From JACCVG01 sp963790245 (GTDB taxonomy: Bacteria > Actinomycetota > Thermoleophilia > Solirubrobacterales > Thermoleophilaceae): a stretch of DNA of 64,000 bases. Numbering within the stretch: position 1 is the first letter of the stretch; every line of letters starts with the position of its first letter. Under the pieces are notes generated by a model. It worked only from the letters and a program-made list of their open reading frames with translations. It searched no databases and had not been told where the DNA came from. Positions 11,520-19,068 of this stretch are shown here, piece after piece. The position numbers and the translations under genes were made by a program. The stretch covers positions 62,001 to 126,000 of the forward strand of contig CAWBNP010000002.1 of assembly GCA_963790245.1 (NCBI GenBank). Direction: 5' to 3'.

Positions 11520-13040
11520 ATGAGCGAAGCGAAGTCCCCGCGGCGGGGCATGACGGTATATCGGCTCGCCGGCTTCGCGACGGCCGCTGCGATCTTCGTG
11601 TCGAACCTGGTCGGGACGGCGATCGTGTTTGCGCTGTCGGCGTGGGTTCTGCCGACTCCCGAGGTTGCAGACAGCTCGCATGCGGAGCTCGTCAACCTGA
11701 TCGCGGCGGCGATCTACGTCGGGCTGGCGCTGCCGATCGGCCTCGGCTGGGGGCTCAGCAAGCTCAGTCCGACCCGTCGCTTCTTGCGCGAGGAGCGCCG
11801 ACCGACCGCCGAGGAGCTTCGGGCGACGCTGCGCGCTCCGATCAGCATCTTCGTCATCCAGGCGACGCTCTGGCTGATCGCCGCGGTCGGCTTCGGGATC
11901 CTGAACCTCTCGTACTCGGGCGAGCTTGCCGTGCGGGTGGCGACGACCGTGGCGCTCGGTGGACTGGTGACCAGCGCGGTCGGCTACCTGCTCACCGAGC
12001 GACTGCTGCGTCCCGTGGCCGCGCGTGCGCTTGCGGCCCGCTCGCCCGAGAAGAACGCCGTACCGGGCGTCGCGGCGCGCGCCGTGCTCGCGTGGGTGCT
12101 CGGATCGGCGATTCCGACGCTCGGCCTGCTCCTGATCGGCCTTTCGGCGCTGACCGAGTCGGACTTCTCCCGAAGCTCGCTGGCGGTCGCCGTGCTCTCC
12201 CTGACCGGAACCGTGCTGGGGATCGGCTTCCTCGCGACGGTGCTCGCCGCGCGCGCGACGGCCGATCCGATCATCTCGGTCCGTCGTGGCCTCGCGCGGG
12301 TCGAGGCCGGGGACCTCGACGTCGAGCTGCCGGTCTACGACGGTTCCGAAGTCGGGCTGCTGCAGAGCGGATTCAACCGGATGGTCGCGGGGCTGCGCGA
12401 GCGCGAGCGGATTCGGGATCTGTTCGGACGCCAGGTCGGCGAGGATGTCGCCCGCTCGGCGCTCGAAGGGGATGTGGAGCTCGGCGGCGAGGTGCGCGAG
12501 ATCGTCGTCCTGTTCGTCGATGTCGTCGGCTCGACCGAGCTCGCCGCGACCCGGCCCGCCGAGGAGGTCGTCGAATTGCTCAACTCGTTCTTCGCGGTCG
12601 TGGTCGCGACCGTCGAGGACCACGGTGGATGGGTCAACAAATTCGAGGGCGATGCGGCGCTCGCCGTGTTCGGCGCTCCCGTCCCGCTCGAGGACGCGCC
12701 GGGCCGGGCGCTCGCCGCGGCGCGGTCGCTCGCCGCCGACCTGCACCGCGAACTGCCGGAGCTCAAGGCGGGAGTCGGGGTCGCCGGGGGCCCCGCCGTC
12801 GCGGGCAACGTCGGCACCGAACATCGTTACGAGTACACCGTCATCGGAGATCCGGTCAACGAGGCTGCGCGCCTGACAGAGCTCGCCAAGTCGGTGCCCG
12901 GCCTGACGCTCGCCACGTGGGCGACGGTGGAGAAATCCAGTGAGCCGGAGGCGAGCGCCTGGGAGGCCGGCGAGGAGATAACCCTGCGCGGTCGTTCGAC
13001 GGCCACCCGGTTGGCAGTGCCGCGCGATCGGGACGGCTGA
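11520..13040 (+). CDS. Membrane class III adenylate cyclase with HAMP domain
   Basis: About six membrane segments (residues 18-260) lead into a HAMP linker (ADPIISVRRGLARVEAGDLD, about 250-300) and a C-terminal class III cyclase domain. Metal-binding Asp334 is in FVDVVGSTE and the second, Asp378, in NKFEGDAAL; Lys374 is the purine-specifying Lys and NEAARLTELAK holds the transition-state Asn/Arg. These fit conversion of ATP to cAMP. The architecture is that of the mycobacterial Rv1318c/Rv3645 group. The ATG at 11520 follows TATGCT (11508-11513) by 6 nt. The gene is convergent, with no gap, with the HTH/Clp-N gene. Confidence 0.88.
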   Translation: MSEAKSPRRGMTVYRLAGFATAAAIFVSNLVGTAIVFALSAWVLPTPEVADSSHAELVNLIAAAIYVGLALPIGLGWGLSKLSPTRRFLREERRPTAEELRATLRAPISIFVIQATLWLIAAVGFGILNLSYSGELAVRVATTVALGGLVTSAVGYLLTERLLRPVAARALAARSPEKNAVPGVAARAVLAWVLGSAIPTLGLLLIGLSALTESDFSRSSLAVAVLSLTGTVLGIGFLATVLAARATADPIISVRRGLARVEAGDLDVELPVYDGSEVGLLQSGFNRMVAGLRERERIRDLFGRQVGEDVARSALEGDVELGGEVREIVVLFVDVVGSTELAATRPAEEVVELLNSFFAVVVATVEDHGGWVNKFEGDAALAVFGAPVPLEDAPGRALAAARSLAADLHRELPELKAGVGVAGGPAVAGNVGTEHRYEYTVIGDPVNEAARLTELAKSVPGLTLATWATVEKSSEPEASAWEAGEEITLRGRSTATRLAVPRDRDG

Positions 13041-13739
13041 CTAGGAGAGGTTCCCGCTCAGGGCTGCCTCGACCTCCGTGGCCGACAGCCCGAGTGCCGC
13101 CAGGAGGCGCACCGCCGCCGACTCCTGATCGCGCAGGAGCGCGTAGAGCAGGTGCTCGACACCGAGGCGGCGGCTACCATCGCGCACCATTTCCCGGAGT
13201 GACTGCTCCATCGCGACGCGACAACGCCGCGAAACCGGCAGCAGGACCGCGGCGTCCGGGCCCGAGGGCGGCGGGGTCTGCGGTTCACTGAAGTAGTCCA
13301 GTTGACGGCGCGCGATTTCCGTCGTCAGGCCGAGTTGGCGAAGGGCCTGCGCGCACGGGCCCTCCGCGACCAGAAGCGCGCCCAGCAAGAGATGTGCCGT
13401 GTCCACGGTCCGGTCGCCACGGCTGAGCGCTTCCCGGCGGGCGTGAGCGACGGCTTGTCGGGGCCCGGGCGCTACGAGCGCCTCTGTCGTCTCGCGCTCG
13501 GAAGGGGGGGCGAGCGGCCGGCTCGCGTATCTCCGATGTGCCGCCTGCTTGGTTATCCCGAGCGCCGCACCGATCTGGGACCAGGTCCATCCGGCGCGGA
13601 GAGCAGCCGAGACATGGGCGTCCTCGAGTCCCGCGATCGCCTCGCGCAGCTCGGCAACCGAGGCCAGTCCGGCCTCGGGGTCACTCGCCTGGGCCGCCGC
13701 CCCGGCCAGGTCGATCACCTTGTCGCTAACCCCTGGCAC
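13041..13739 (-). CDS. HTH plus Clp-N repeat protein, divergent from the peptide cassette
   Basis: A helix-turn-helix (AALRAGWTWSQIGAALGITKQ, about residues 45-66) is followed by two Clp N-terminal repeats, ARREALSRGDRTVDTAHLLL... and the one containing GSRRLGVEHLLYALLRD. No AAA+ ATPase domain is present, so it cannot be a Clp unfoldase; Clp-N repeats normally bind substrates or adaptors. It may be a DNA-binding protein whose Clp-N part senses peptides or unfolded protein (inference). The GTG at 13739 is the first start. It lies back to back with the small-peptide operon, with 84 bp containing an inverted repeat between them, so it is a candidate regulator of that operon. Confidence 0.75.
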   Translation of the reverse strand: MPGVSDKVIDLAGAAAQASDPEAGLASVAELREAIAGLEDAHVSAALRAGWTWSQIGAALGITKQAAHRRYASRPLAPPSERETTEALVAPGPRQAVAHARREALSRGDRTVDTAHLLLGALLVAEGPCAQALRQLGLTTEIARRQLDYFSEPQTPPPSGPDAAVLLPVSRRCRVAMEQSLREMVRDGSRRLGVEHLLYALLRDQESAAVRLLAALGLSATEVEAALSGNLS

Positions 13740-13767
13740 AGAGCCCCGGTACCCGCTCGCCCGCCGA

Positions 13768-13785
13768 CGTCAAACGCTGTTGACG
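13768..13785. promoter_or_regulatory. Inverted repeat, candidate operator of the peptide cassette
   Basis: CGTCAA (13768-13773) and TTGACG (13780-13785) form a perfect 6-bp inverted repeat around a 6-nt centre. A second overlapping pair, AAACG (13772-13776) and CGTTT (13788-13792), is also symmetric. The site is in the 84-bp gap between the divergent HTH/Clp-N gene and the first small peptide gene and is the only clear palindrome there. Confidence 0.5.
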
Positions 13786-13823
13786 GCCGTTTGCGGAGCA
13801 AATCGGCTGGAGATCAGAAGTCC

Positions 13824-14036
13824 ATGCGGCTCCGGCGAATCATCAGCGAGAGGTTCGAGAAGGAGTCGGAGGGCGTCTCGATCGCGGCGGCCGTCAATGC
13901 CGTGGCGTCGGTGAACGTCGGCGAGGAAGACGCCCAGTCAACGAGGACATCGTCTCGTCAGACGGTGAGCGCAGGTACTGACGGCGCTCACCGGACGAAG
14001 CGAGATCCTGACCCGAACACGAAGGAGACATCATGA
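13824..14036 (+). CDS. Small peptide 0, divergent member of the precursor-like set
   Basis: A 70-aa reading frame starting MRLRRIISERFEKESEG, with GVSIAAAVNAVASVNVGEED in the middle and a hydrophilic tail. The NAVASVNV stretch resembles the N-A-x-V-A-x-N-V core of the three peptides that follow, while the N-terminus is unrelated to theirs and is basic. It overlaps the next gene by ATGA at 14033-14036, and it has the same length as peptides 1 and 3, which is why I accept it. The ribosome binding site is weak (GGAG at 13810). It may be a divergent precursor or a coupling leader. The frame is open further upstream, but that part lies antisense to the HTH/Clp-N gene. Confidence 0.55.
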   Translation: MRLRRIISERFEKESEGVSIAAAVNAVASVNVGEEDAQSTRTSSRQTVSAGTDGAHRTKRDPDPNTKETS

Positions 14037-14245
14037 CCGACGAGACCAAGGAGACCAAGAACCTCAGCGCCGAAGAGCTCGAGGAGCTCGGCGGGGAGGA
14101 GCTGCCCGAGCGCTCGGCGATGTCGCTCGTGAATGCGAACGTAGCGGCGCCCGTGAACGCTGCCGTCGCGGCCAACGTCCTCTCGGACAACTCGGTCGCC
14201 TACGCGAACGCCGAGCAGGACGTCGATATCGAGCAGGGCAACTGA
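14033..14245 (+). CDS. Precursor-like small peptide 1
   Basis: A 70-aa peptide with an acidic leader-like N-terminus (NLSAEELEELGGEELPERSA, residues 10-29) and an Asn/Ala/Val-rich C-terminal half: SLVNANVAAPVNAAVAANV, residues 31-49, then LSDNSVAYANAEQ. It has no Cys, no signal peptide and no membrane segment. The strong split between a conserved acidic leader and a repetitive core is what precursor peptides of ribosomally made, processed products look like; this is inference. Shine-Dalgarno GAAGGAG lies 6 nt before the ATG. Its stop overlaps the next ATG (TGATG), so translation is coupled. Confidence 0.8.
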   Translation: MTDETKETKNLSAEELEELGGEELPERSAMSLVNANVAAPVNAAVAANVLSDNSVAYANAEQDVDIEQGN

Positions 14246-14547
14246 TGACCGACGAGGCCAGGGAGTCCAAGAACCTCAGCGCCGAGGAGCTCGAGGAGCT
14301 CGGCGGGGAGGAGCTGCCCGAGCGCTCGGCGATGTCGCTCGTGAACGCCAACGTCGCGGTGCCGGTGAATGCGGCCGTCGCGGCCAACGTCCTGTCCGAC
14401 GGTTCGATTGCGTACGCCGACGCGAGCCAGGTGGCGGACATATCCCAGGGCAACAACCAGGCTGCCGAACCCGCAGCTGGTGCCGAAAGCAACGAGCCGG
14501 CACCCGCCGAGGAGGCAGCGCCGACCGACGAAGGAGCATCACAATGA
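14245..14547 (+). CDS. Precursor-like small peptide 2 with extended tail
   Basis: A 100-aa paralogue of peptide 1. Residues 9-46 are nearly identical (NLSAEELEELGGEELPERSA then MSLVNANVAVPVNAAVAANV), followed by LSDGSIAYADASQVADISQGN. It then has about 30 extra residues rich in Ala, Glu and Pro, a tail similar in composition to those of the M50 protein and the secreted protein downstream. No Cys. It starts in the TGATG overlap with peptide 1 and ends in an ATGA overlap with peptide 3, so the three are translated as a chain. Confidence 0.8.
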   Translation: MTDEARESKNLSAEELEELGGEELPERSAMSLVNANVAVPVNAAVAANVLSDGSIAYADASQVADISQGNNQAAEPAAGAESNEPAPAEEAAPTDEGASQ

Positions 14548-14756
14548 CCGACGAGCACACGGAGGCCAAGAACCTGAGCGAAGAAGAGCTCGAGGAACTG
14601 GGCGGAGAAGAGCTCCCCGAACGTTCGGCGATGTCGCTGGTCAACGCCAACCTAGCTGCGCCGGTCAACGCCGCCGCCGCTCTGAACGTTGCATCAGACG
14701 ATTCAATCGCGGTTGCGAACGCGGAGCAGACCGGCACGATCGATCAGGAGAACTGA
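14544..14756 (+). CDS. Precursor-like small peptide 3
   Basis: A 70-aa paralogue: leader NLSEEELEELGGEELPERSA, core MSLVNANLAAPVNAAAALNV, then ASDDSIAVANAEQTGTIDQEN. The leader is the most conserved part across the three copies, including the invariant ELPERSAMSLVNAN; the tail varies most. Shine-Dalgarno AAGGAG lies 7 nt before the ATG. The gene ends 24 bp before a perfect hairpin that separates the peptides from the protease gene. Confidence 0.8.
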   Translation: MTDEHTEAKNLSEEELEELGGEELPERSAMSLVNANLAAPVNAAAALNVASDDSIAVANAEQTGTIDQEN

Positions 14757-14779
14757 TCGCGAACAGGCAGGTTTGACGC

Positions 14780-14810
14780 CGACGGGGCGGCCAGTCCGGC
14801 CGCCCCGTCG
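14780..14810 (+). terminator. Perfect 13-bp hairpin between peptide genes and protease gene
   Basis: CGACGGGGCGGCC (14780-14792) pairs exactly with GGCCGCCCCGTCG (14798-14810) around a 5-nt loop. The following CGTCCTTCGC is only weakly T-rich, so it may act as a partial terminator or an mRNA 3'-end stabiliser. Either would give more peptide mRNA than protease mRNA. Confidence 0.7.
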
Positions 14811-14827
14811 CGTCCTTCGCTAACCCA

Positions 14828-16696
14828 ATGAAGCCACCCCAGACCACAGCCCCCAGCCAGACGAAGGCGCCCGCCGCCTCGAACGGCGATGCAATCGAGG
14901 AGACCCCGAACAGACCTCCGGAGCTCTGCGAGGGCATCGAGCTGATCGGTCAGTACGAGGACTCTGGCTTCAAGGAGGCGCCGTTCATCATCCGGCGCTC
15001 CGACGGGCAGATCCTTCAGTTCCCCGAGCCGCTGTACCGGATCGCCGAGGCCTCCGACGGCCAGCGCTCGCTCGATCAGATCGCAGACGATGTCGGCCCC
15101 CGGGTCGGGCTTGACCTCTCCGGGAAGGAGGTCGGCTTCCTGGTCGAGAAGAAGCTGAGACCGCTCGGAGTGATCGCATCACCCGACGGCAAGAGCCCCG
15201 AGTTCGAGAAGGTCGATCCGCTACTCGCGCTCTCCTGGCGCAAGTCTGTCGTGCCGGAACGCGCCGTGGCTGTCCTGACCTCGTTCTTCAAGCCCCTGTT
15301 CTTCACCCCGGTCGTCGTCGTGCTCTCGGTCGCCTTTGTCGCGTTCGCGATCTGGTTCTTCGGAATTCACGGTGTGGCTCAGCCGGTTCGCGCGATGCTC
15401 TATCAACCCGCCCTGCTTCTTGCGATGTTCGGAGGCGTGATCATCGCGACGGCCTTCCACGAGTTCGGCCACGCGACCGGGTGCCGCTACGGAGGCGCCA
15501 AGCCGGGCGCTCTCGGCGTCGGGCTCTACGTCGTCTGGCCCGTGTTCTACTCCGACGTCACGGATTCGTACCGTCTGGGTCGCGCCGGGAGACTGCGCAC
15601 CGATCTGGGCGGCATCTATTTCAACGCGATCTTCGCCCTCCTGATCGGTGGCGTCTATTTCGCCACCGGCTTCGAACCGGTGCTGGTCCTCGCGATGGTC
15701 GGAACCTTCGCGATGGTCCAGCAGCTGTTGCCGCTCGGCCGCCTGGACGGCTACCTGATCATGACCGACCTCACCGGCGTCCCAGACATGCTGACCCGCA
15801 TGAAGCCCGTACTACAGAGCCTGGTTCCGGGCCGCGAGGCGGACGAGCGCGTCCGGGAACTGAAGCCGTGGGTACGCGTGGTCACCACTTCGTACCTGGC
15901 GCTGCTCGTTCCCGTGCTCCTGTTCCTGTTCGTGATGATGCTGGTCAGCGCACCGCGGGTGTTCGCCACCGGCTATGACTCGCTGGGGGTCCACCTCGAC
16001 GCCGCGAGGGAGGCGTTCGGATCCGGGAAGATCCTCCCGGGCCTCGGCAGCGGCCTCCAGATGGTCGCGCTGCTCATCCCGGCGGTCGGGATGGTGGCAA
16101 CGACGGCCCGTGTGGGCAAGCGCGCCGGCAGCGGCGCCCTGTCGTGGTCCGCTGGGAGTCGTCCGCGTCGTGCCGGACTCTCGGCCCTCGTGGCTGCCGC
16201 GGTCGGGTTCGCCACCTTCATTCTCTGGCCGAACGGCGACTACCAGCCGATCCAGCCGGGCGAGCGCGGGACGGTCGGAGCCGGCATCAACACCCTCGAG
16301 GACGTACCCGGCGGGCGTCCTGGCCTGACTTCGGAACGTGCGAAGGAACTCGACGGCGCGCCTTCGATCCGACAGCTCAGTGGGTCCGAGCAGAAGCGCG
16401 CGGGCGATGATCCCACCGAGCGGAGCGACGCTCCGACGAGGACGCCGGAGGATGACCAGGCCGCTCCGGCGGAAGACGGGCAGGCGGGCGCGTCAGAGGC
16501 CGGGGCCGGCGAGGGTTCGGTCGCCGAGCCCGGCCCGGCAGCCGGGTCGGACGGGACCGGTGCCCCGGCGGAAGCCGCTCCCCAGCAAGCGGCTCCGGCT
16601 GAACCTGCACCCGCTGCCCCCGCTGCGGCGGAGTCCGCACCGGCGCCGGAACAGTCAGCGCCGGTCGAACCCCCACCGGTGGAGCCCGCCCCGTGA
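14828..16696 (+). CDS. PqqD-like/M50 site-2-type zinc metalloprotease
   Basis: Residues about 35-120 resemble a PqqD-like winged-helix peptide-binding domain (FIIRRSDGQILQFPEPLYRI, then GQRSLDQIADDVG). Several membrane segments follow. The M50 zinc motif HEFGH is at 211-215 (AFHEFGHATGCRYGG), and the third ligand is probably Asp307 in LGRLDGYLIMTDL. The C-terminal 180 residues are a low-complexity tail of Pro, Ala, Glu and Gly. M50 proteases cut substrates within or next to the membrane. With a PqqD-like domain and precursor-like peptides just upstream, it probably recognises their leaders and processes or exports them (inference). Related proteins are often annotated as putative peptide zinc metalloproteases. 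ATGA overlap with the next gene; no clear ribosome binding site. Confidence 0.8.
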   Translation: MKPPQTTAPSQTKAPAASNGDAIEETPNRPPELCEGIELIGQYEDSGFKEAPFIIRRSDGQILQFPEPLYRIAEASDGQRSLDQIADDVGPRVGLDLSGKEVGFLVEKKLRPLGVIASPDGKSPEFEKVDPLLALSWRKSVVPERAVAVLTSFFKPLFFTPVVVVLSVAFVAFAIWFFGIHGVAQPVRAMLYQPALLLAMFGGVIIATAFHEFGHATGCRYGGAKPGALGVGLYVVWPVFYSDVTDSYRLGRAGRLRTDLGGIYFNAIFALLIGGVYFATGFEPVLVLAMVGTFAMVQQLLPLGRLDGYLIMTDLTGVPDMLTRMKPVLQSLVPGREADERVRELKPWVRVVTTSYLALLVPVLLFLFVMMLVSAPRVFATGYDSLGVHLDAAREAFGSGKILPGLGSGLQMVALLIPAVGMVATTARVGKRAGSGALSWSAGSRPRRAGLSALVAAAVGFATFILWPNGDYQPIQPGERGTVGAGINTLEDVPGGRPGLTSERAKELDGAPSIRQLSGSEQKRAGDDPTERSDAPTRTPEDDQAAPAEDGQAGASEAGAGEGSVAEPGPAAGSDGTGAPAEAAPQQAAPAEPAPAAPAAAESAPAPEQSAPVEPPPVEPAP

Positions 16697-17550
16697 TCGG
16701 GCGCCGCGCAGCCCTGCTGCTGCTCCTGGCCGCGCTTTCGCTCTTCGGGTTCGCCGGAGCGGCGCCCGGAGCCGAGGGAGACAACTCTGCCGTCGCCATC
16801 AACGAGCGAGACGGCAGCTCGATCTTCACCTTTGCCTTCTCGATCAAGGAAATCTCGGGAGAGGTCGTCGATCAGACCAACGCGGCGGTCGCGTACTCGA
16901 GCTGCGAGGCCTGTCAGACCGTGGCCGTGGCAATCCAGGTGCTGATCGTCACGAGCAGCCCGGACACGATCGCGCCTGAAAATTATGCGGTGGCCGTCAA
17001 CGAGAACTGCACATCGTGCGTCACGGCCGCGCTCGCCTACCAGTTCGTGGTCGGGAACGGAGGCCCGGTCCGCCTGACCGCCGAAGGGCGACGCCGGTTG
17101 GCGCTTGTCCGACGCGAGTTCGCCCGGCTCCGAAAAGATGACGTTCCGATCGAGGAGATCCTCGCTCGCGTGGAGGAGCTTCGAAACGAGGTCCGCGACG
17201 TCCTCGCCAACGAACTCGTTGCCCGGGGCGACGAGGAGGACGAGGACGAGGCTGACGGGGAAGACGTCGACGAAGACGGCGACGAGGAGGCCGGGGAAAC
17301 CGATCCCCAGGGCGAGGGTAACCCCGAGGCGACGCCCACCGGTGCTCCCGAGACGGAAGGGAGCGCCGCCGGTGCCGGTGAGCAGCCTCCCCCTTCAGCG
17401 GCGCCGGCGGGCGCTGGCGAAGCCTCGGCCCCGCAAGGCGATCAGCCGGAGAACGGCACCGCTGGAAGCGGGCAACAGCCGGATCCGGCGGTCTCCCCGG
17501 ATTCTCCGGAACAGGCTAGCCCGGAGCAGGGTGCCGGTGGCGACCAGTGA
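16693..17550 (+). CDS. Secreted protein with N-x-A-V-A repeats and two CxxC motifs
   Basis: A signal peptide (residues 1 to about 26, hydrophobic LLLLLAALSLFGFAGAA) is followed by a domain with an internal repeat: NAAVAYSSCEACQTVAVAIQ and NYAVAVNENCTSCVTAALAY align well, and NSAVAINERDGSS precedes them. The two CxxC pairs could form disulfides outside the cell. A helical segment (about 115-180) and an acidic then Pro/Ala/Gly-rich tail follow. The N-x-A-V-A motif also occurs in the small peptides upstream (VNAAVAANV), which ties this protein to the cassette. It overlaps both neighbours by 4 nt. I know of no function; structural partner, receptor or surface scaffold for the peptides are possibilities. 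Confidence 0.75.
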   Translation: MIGRRAALLLLLAALSLFGFAGAAPGAEGDNSAVAINERDGSSIFTFAFSIKEISGEVVDQTNAAVAYSSCEACQTVAVAIQVLIVTSSPDTIAPENYAVAVNENCTSCVTAALAYQFVVGNGGPVRLTAEGRRRLALVRREFARLRKDDVPIEEILARVEELRNEVRDVLANELVARGDEEDEDEADGEDVDEDGDEEAGETDPQGEGNPEATPTGAPETEGSAAGAGEQPPPSAAPAGAGEASAPQGDQPENGTAGSGQQPDPAVSPDSPEQASPEQGAGGDQ

Positions 17551-18338
17551 AGGTCGCCGCCCCGCTGCTCGGCGGCATCGTCCTGGTTCTGGCGGGCTGT
17601 GGGTCCGCCGCCGACGATGCCGTCTCGGAGACGGCCGCAAAGCTTGGAACGATCCGCAGCGGTGAGCTCGAGATGGCGCTGACGGTCTCAAGCGGCGGCG
17701 GCGGGGCAGGCGATGTCGGCTTCGAGCTGAGCGGCCCGTTCTCGCTCCCCGGTGAGGCGGGCGAGCTTCCCGACGCCGAGATCACTTACACCCAGCTGGC
17801 GGGCACGGAGTCGGCGAGCGCGACGCTGGTCTCATCGCCCGGTGGGGCTGTCATAGAACTCGACGGGGTCGAGCAGGAACTACCCGCCGCCGCACTGGCG
17901 GACCTGGAAGATGCGAGCGCACCCGGTAGCTCACCAGCGGAACTTGACATCGACGACTGGTTCGACGACGCATCAATTGAAGCGGACGGCCAGGAGGACG
18001 GGGCCGCGATCGAGCGGGTGGAGGGGACCCTGAACGTCCCGAACACGGTTGCCGGCTTGCTGGAGATCGTGGGTGAACTCGACGGCGGACAGGGCGCGAC
18101 CGCCCCGGCGCTCGAAGCGGCGAGCGAGGGACTGGAAGGCGAGGCAAGTGGACGCTTCGAACTGAGAACGGGAGCGGAGGATCGGCTGCTGCGGTCGGTG
18201 AGCTTGTCCCTTGCCCTGCCACTCGACGAGGACGCTCAGCGCCTGCTCAGCGACAGTGGCACTGATGCACCGGACCGTCTGCAGATCAATTTCGAGATGT
18301 CGATCGCACGACCCGCCCAGCAGTCGGTTACGAGCTGA
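17547..18338 (+). CDS. Lipoprotein, LppX/LprAFG-like
   Basis: A lipoprotein signal peptide with lipobox VLAGC (Cys at residue 18) is followed by about 240 residues with the shape of LppX/LprG/LolA-type lipid- or peptide-carrying lipoproteins: an N-terminal SETAAKLGTIRSGELEMAL segment, then beta-rich sequence containing GAVIELDGVEQELP. It is the last gene of the peptide cassette and overlaps the secreted protein gene by 4 nt. A carrier role between membrane and surface for the product of the cassette is inference. There is no promoter between it and the upstream genes. Confidence 0.7.
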   Translation: MKVAAPLLGGIVLVLAGCGSAADDAVSETAAKLGTIRSGELEMALTVSSGGGGAGDVGFELSGPFSLPGEAGELPDAEITYTQLAGTESASATLVSSPGGAVIELDGVEQELPAAALADLEDASAPGSSPAELDIDDWFDDASIEADGQEDGAAIERVEGTLNVPNTVAGLLEIVGELDGGQGATAPALEAASEGLEGEASGRFELRTGAEDRLLRSVSLSLALPLDEDAQRLLSDSGTDAPDRLQINFEMSIARPAQQSVTS

Positions 18339-18425
18339 GCCGAGCCGCGCAACGGTCGAGCACTCCGGACCGGTCGATGATCGGCCGGCCGACGCTCTGG
18401 CGGCTACCCCGTCAGGATTGCTCCC

Positions 18426-19007
18426 GTGGGCCGCGCTCGCCTCTATGGCCAAAAGCTCTGGTGGTACGAGCGTAACCGCCGTCCGCTGCGGCGACTACGC
18501 ATCCATCGCCACATGCTGCGCGCCGGCGCTTACATCCGCTTCCCGGTCGAGGGCGACGTTCTGGAGGCGCTCGACGACGGTCGGCTGACGATCGGCGAGG
18601 GGACCATGCTCGAGCCCGGCTGCTGGCTGACGATTGCGCCGGAGGGCCGCCTGAGGATCGGAGAGGGCAGCTTCCTCAACCGAGGCACGATGGTCGCGGT
18701 GCTCGATCGGGTCGAGATCGGCGACCACACGATGTTCGCCAACCACTGTTTCATCGGCGACGCCAACCACCGCTACGACGACCCGACCGTGCCGATCACC
18801 TGGCAGGGCTTCGAATCCAAGGGTCCCACGATCGTGGGCTCGAACTGCTGGTTCGGCGTCAACTGCGTCGTCACGAGCGGTGTCACGATCGGCGATCGGT
18901 GCGTGATCGGATCGAACTCCGTGGTCACCGCCGACCTTCCCAGCGGGGTGATCGCGGCCGGCGCACCGGCGAACGTAATTCGCGAGATCCAGTTCAAGAC
19001 GCCCTGA
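18426..19007 (+). CDS. Left-handed beta-helix (hexapeptide) acyltransferase
   Basis: A 193-aa protein with hexapeptide repeats (IGEGTMLEPG, IGEGSFLNRG, IGDHTMFANH, VGSNCWFGVN, IGDRCVIGSN) and the C-terminal VVTADLPSGVIAAGAPANVI typical of the LacA/NodL/CysE-like acetyltransferase group. His in GDANHRYDD is a likely active-site residue. It probably acetylates a sugar or cell-envelope precursor. CAGGAT at 18413-18418 ends 7 nt before the GTG start, and no Shine-Dalgarno is present, so it is likely its own leaderless unit and not part of the peptide cassette. Confidence 0.85.
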   Translation: MGRARLYGQKLWWYERNRRPLRRLRIHRHMLRAGAYIRFPVEGDVLEALDDGRLTIGEGTMLEPGCWLTIAPEGRLRIGEGSFLNRGTMVAVLDRVEIGDHTMFANHCFIGDANHRYDDPTVPITWQGFESKGPTIVGSNCWFGVNCVVTSGVTIGDRCVIGSNSVVTADLPSGVIAAGAPANVIREIQFKTP

Positions 19008-19068
19008 GCCGACCACGGGGCGGCGTGCTCCGCGCCTGGAGCCGGTGTTTTGGCTAGGTTGGGGCGCG

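Noticed and set aside
13302..13823. Upstream extension of the small peptide 0 frame to 244 codons
   Set aside because: The extension is antisense to the HTH/Clp-N gene and Arg-rich; only the part from ATG 13824 has the coupled-gene features.
14090..14100. GG in the peptide leaders as a double-glycine site for an ABC/C39 peptidase exporter
   Set aside because: The GG is followed by the conserved EELPERSA and no C39 peptidase or peptide ABC exporter is near; the adjacent protease is M50.
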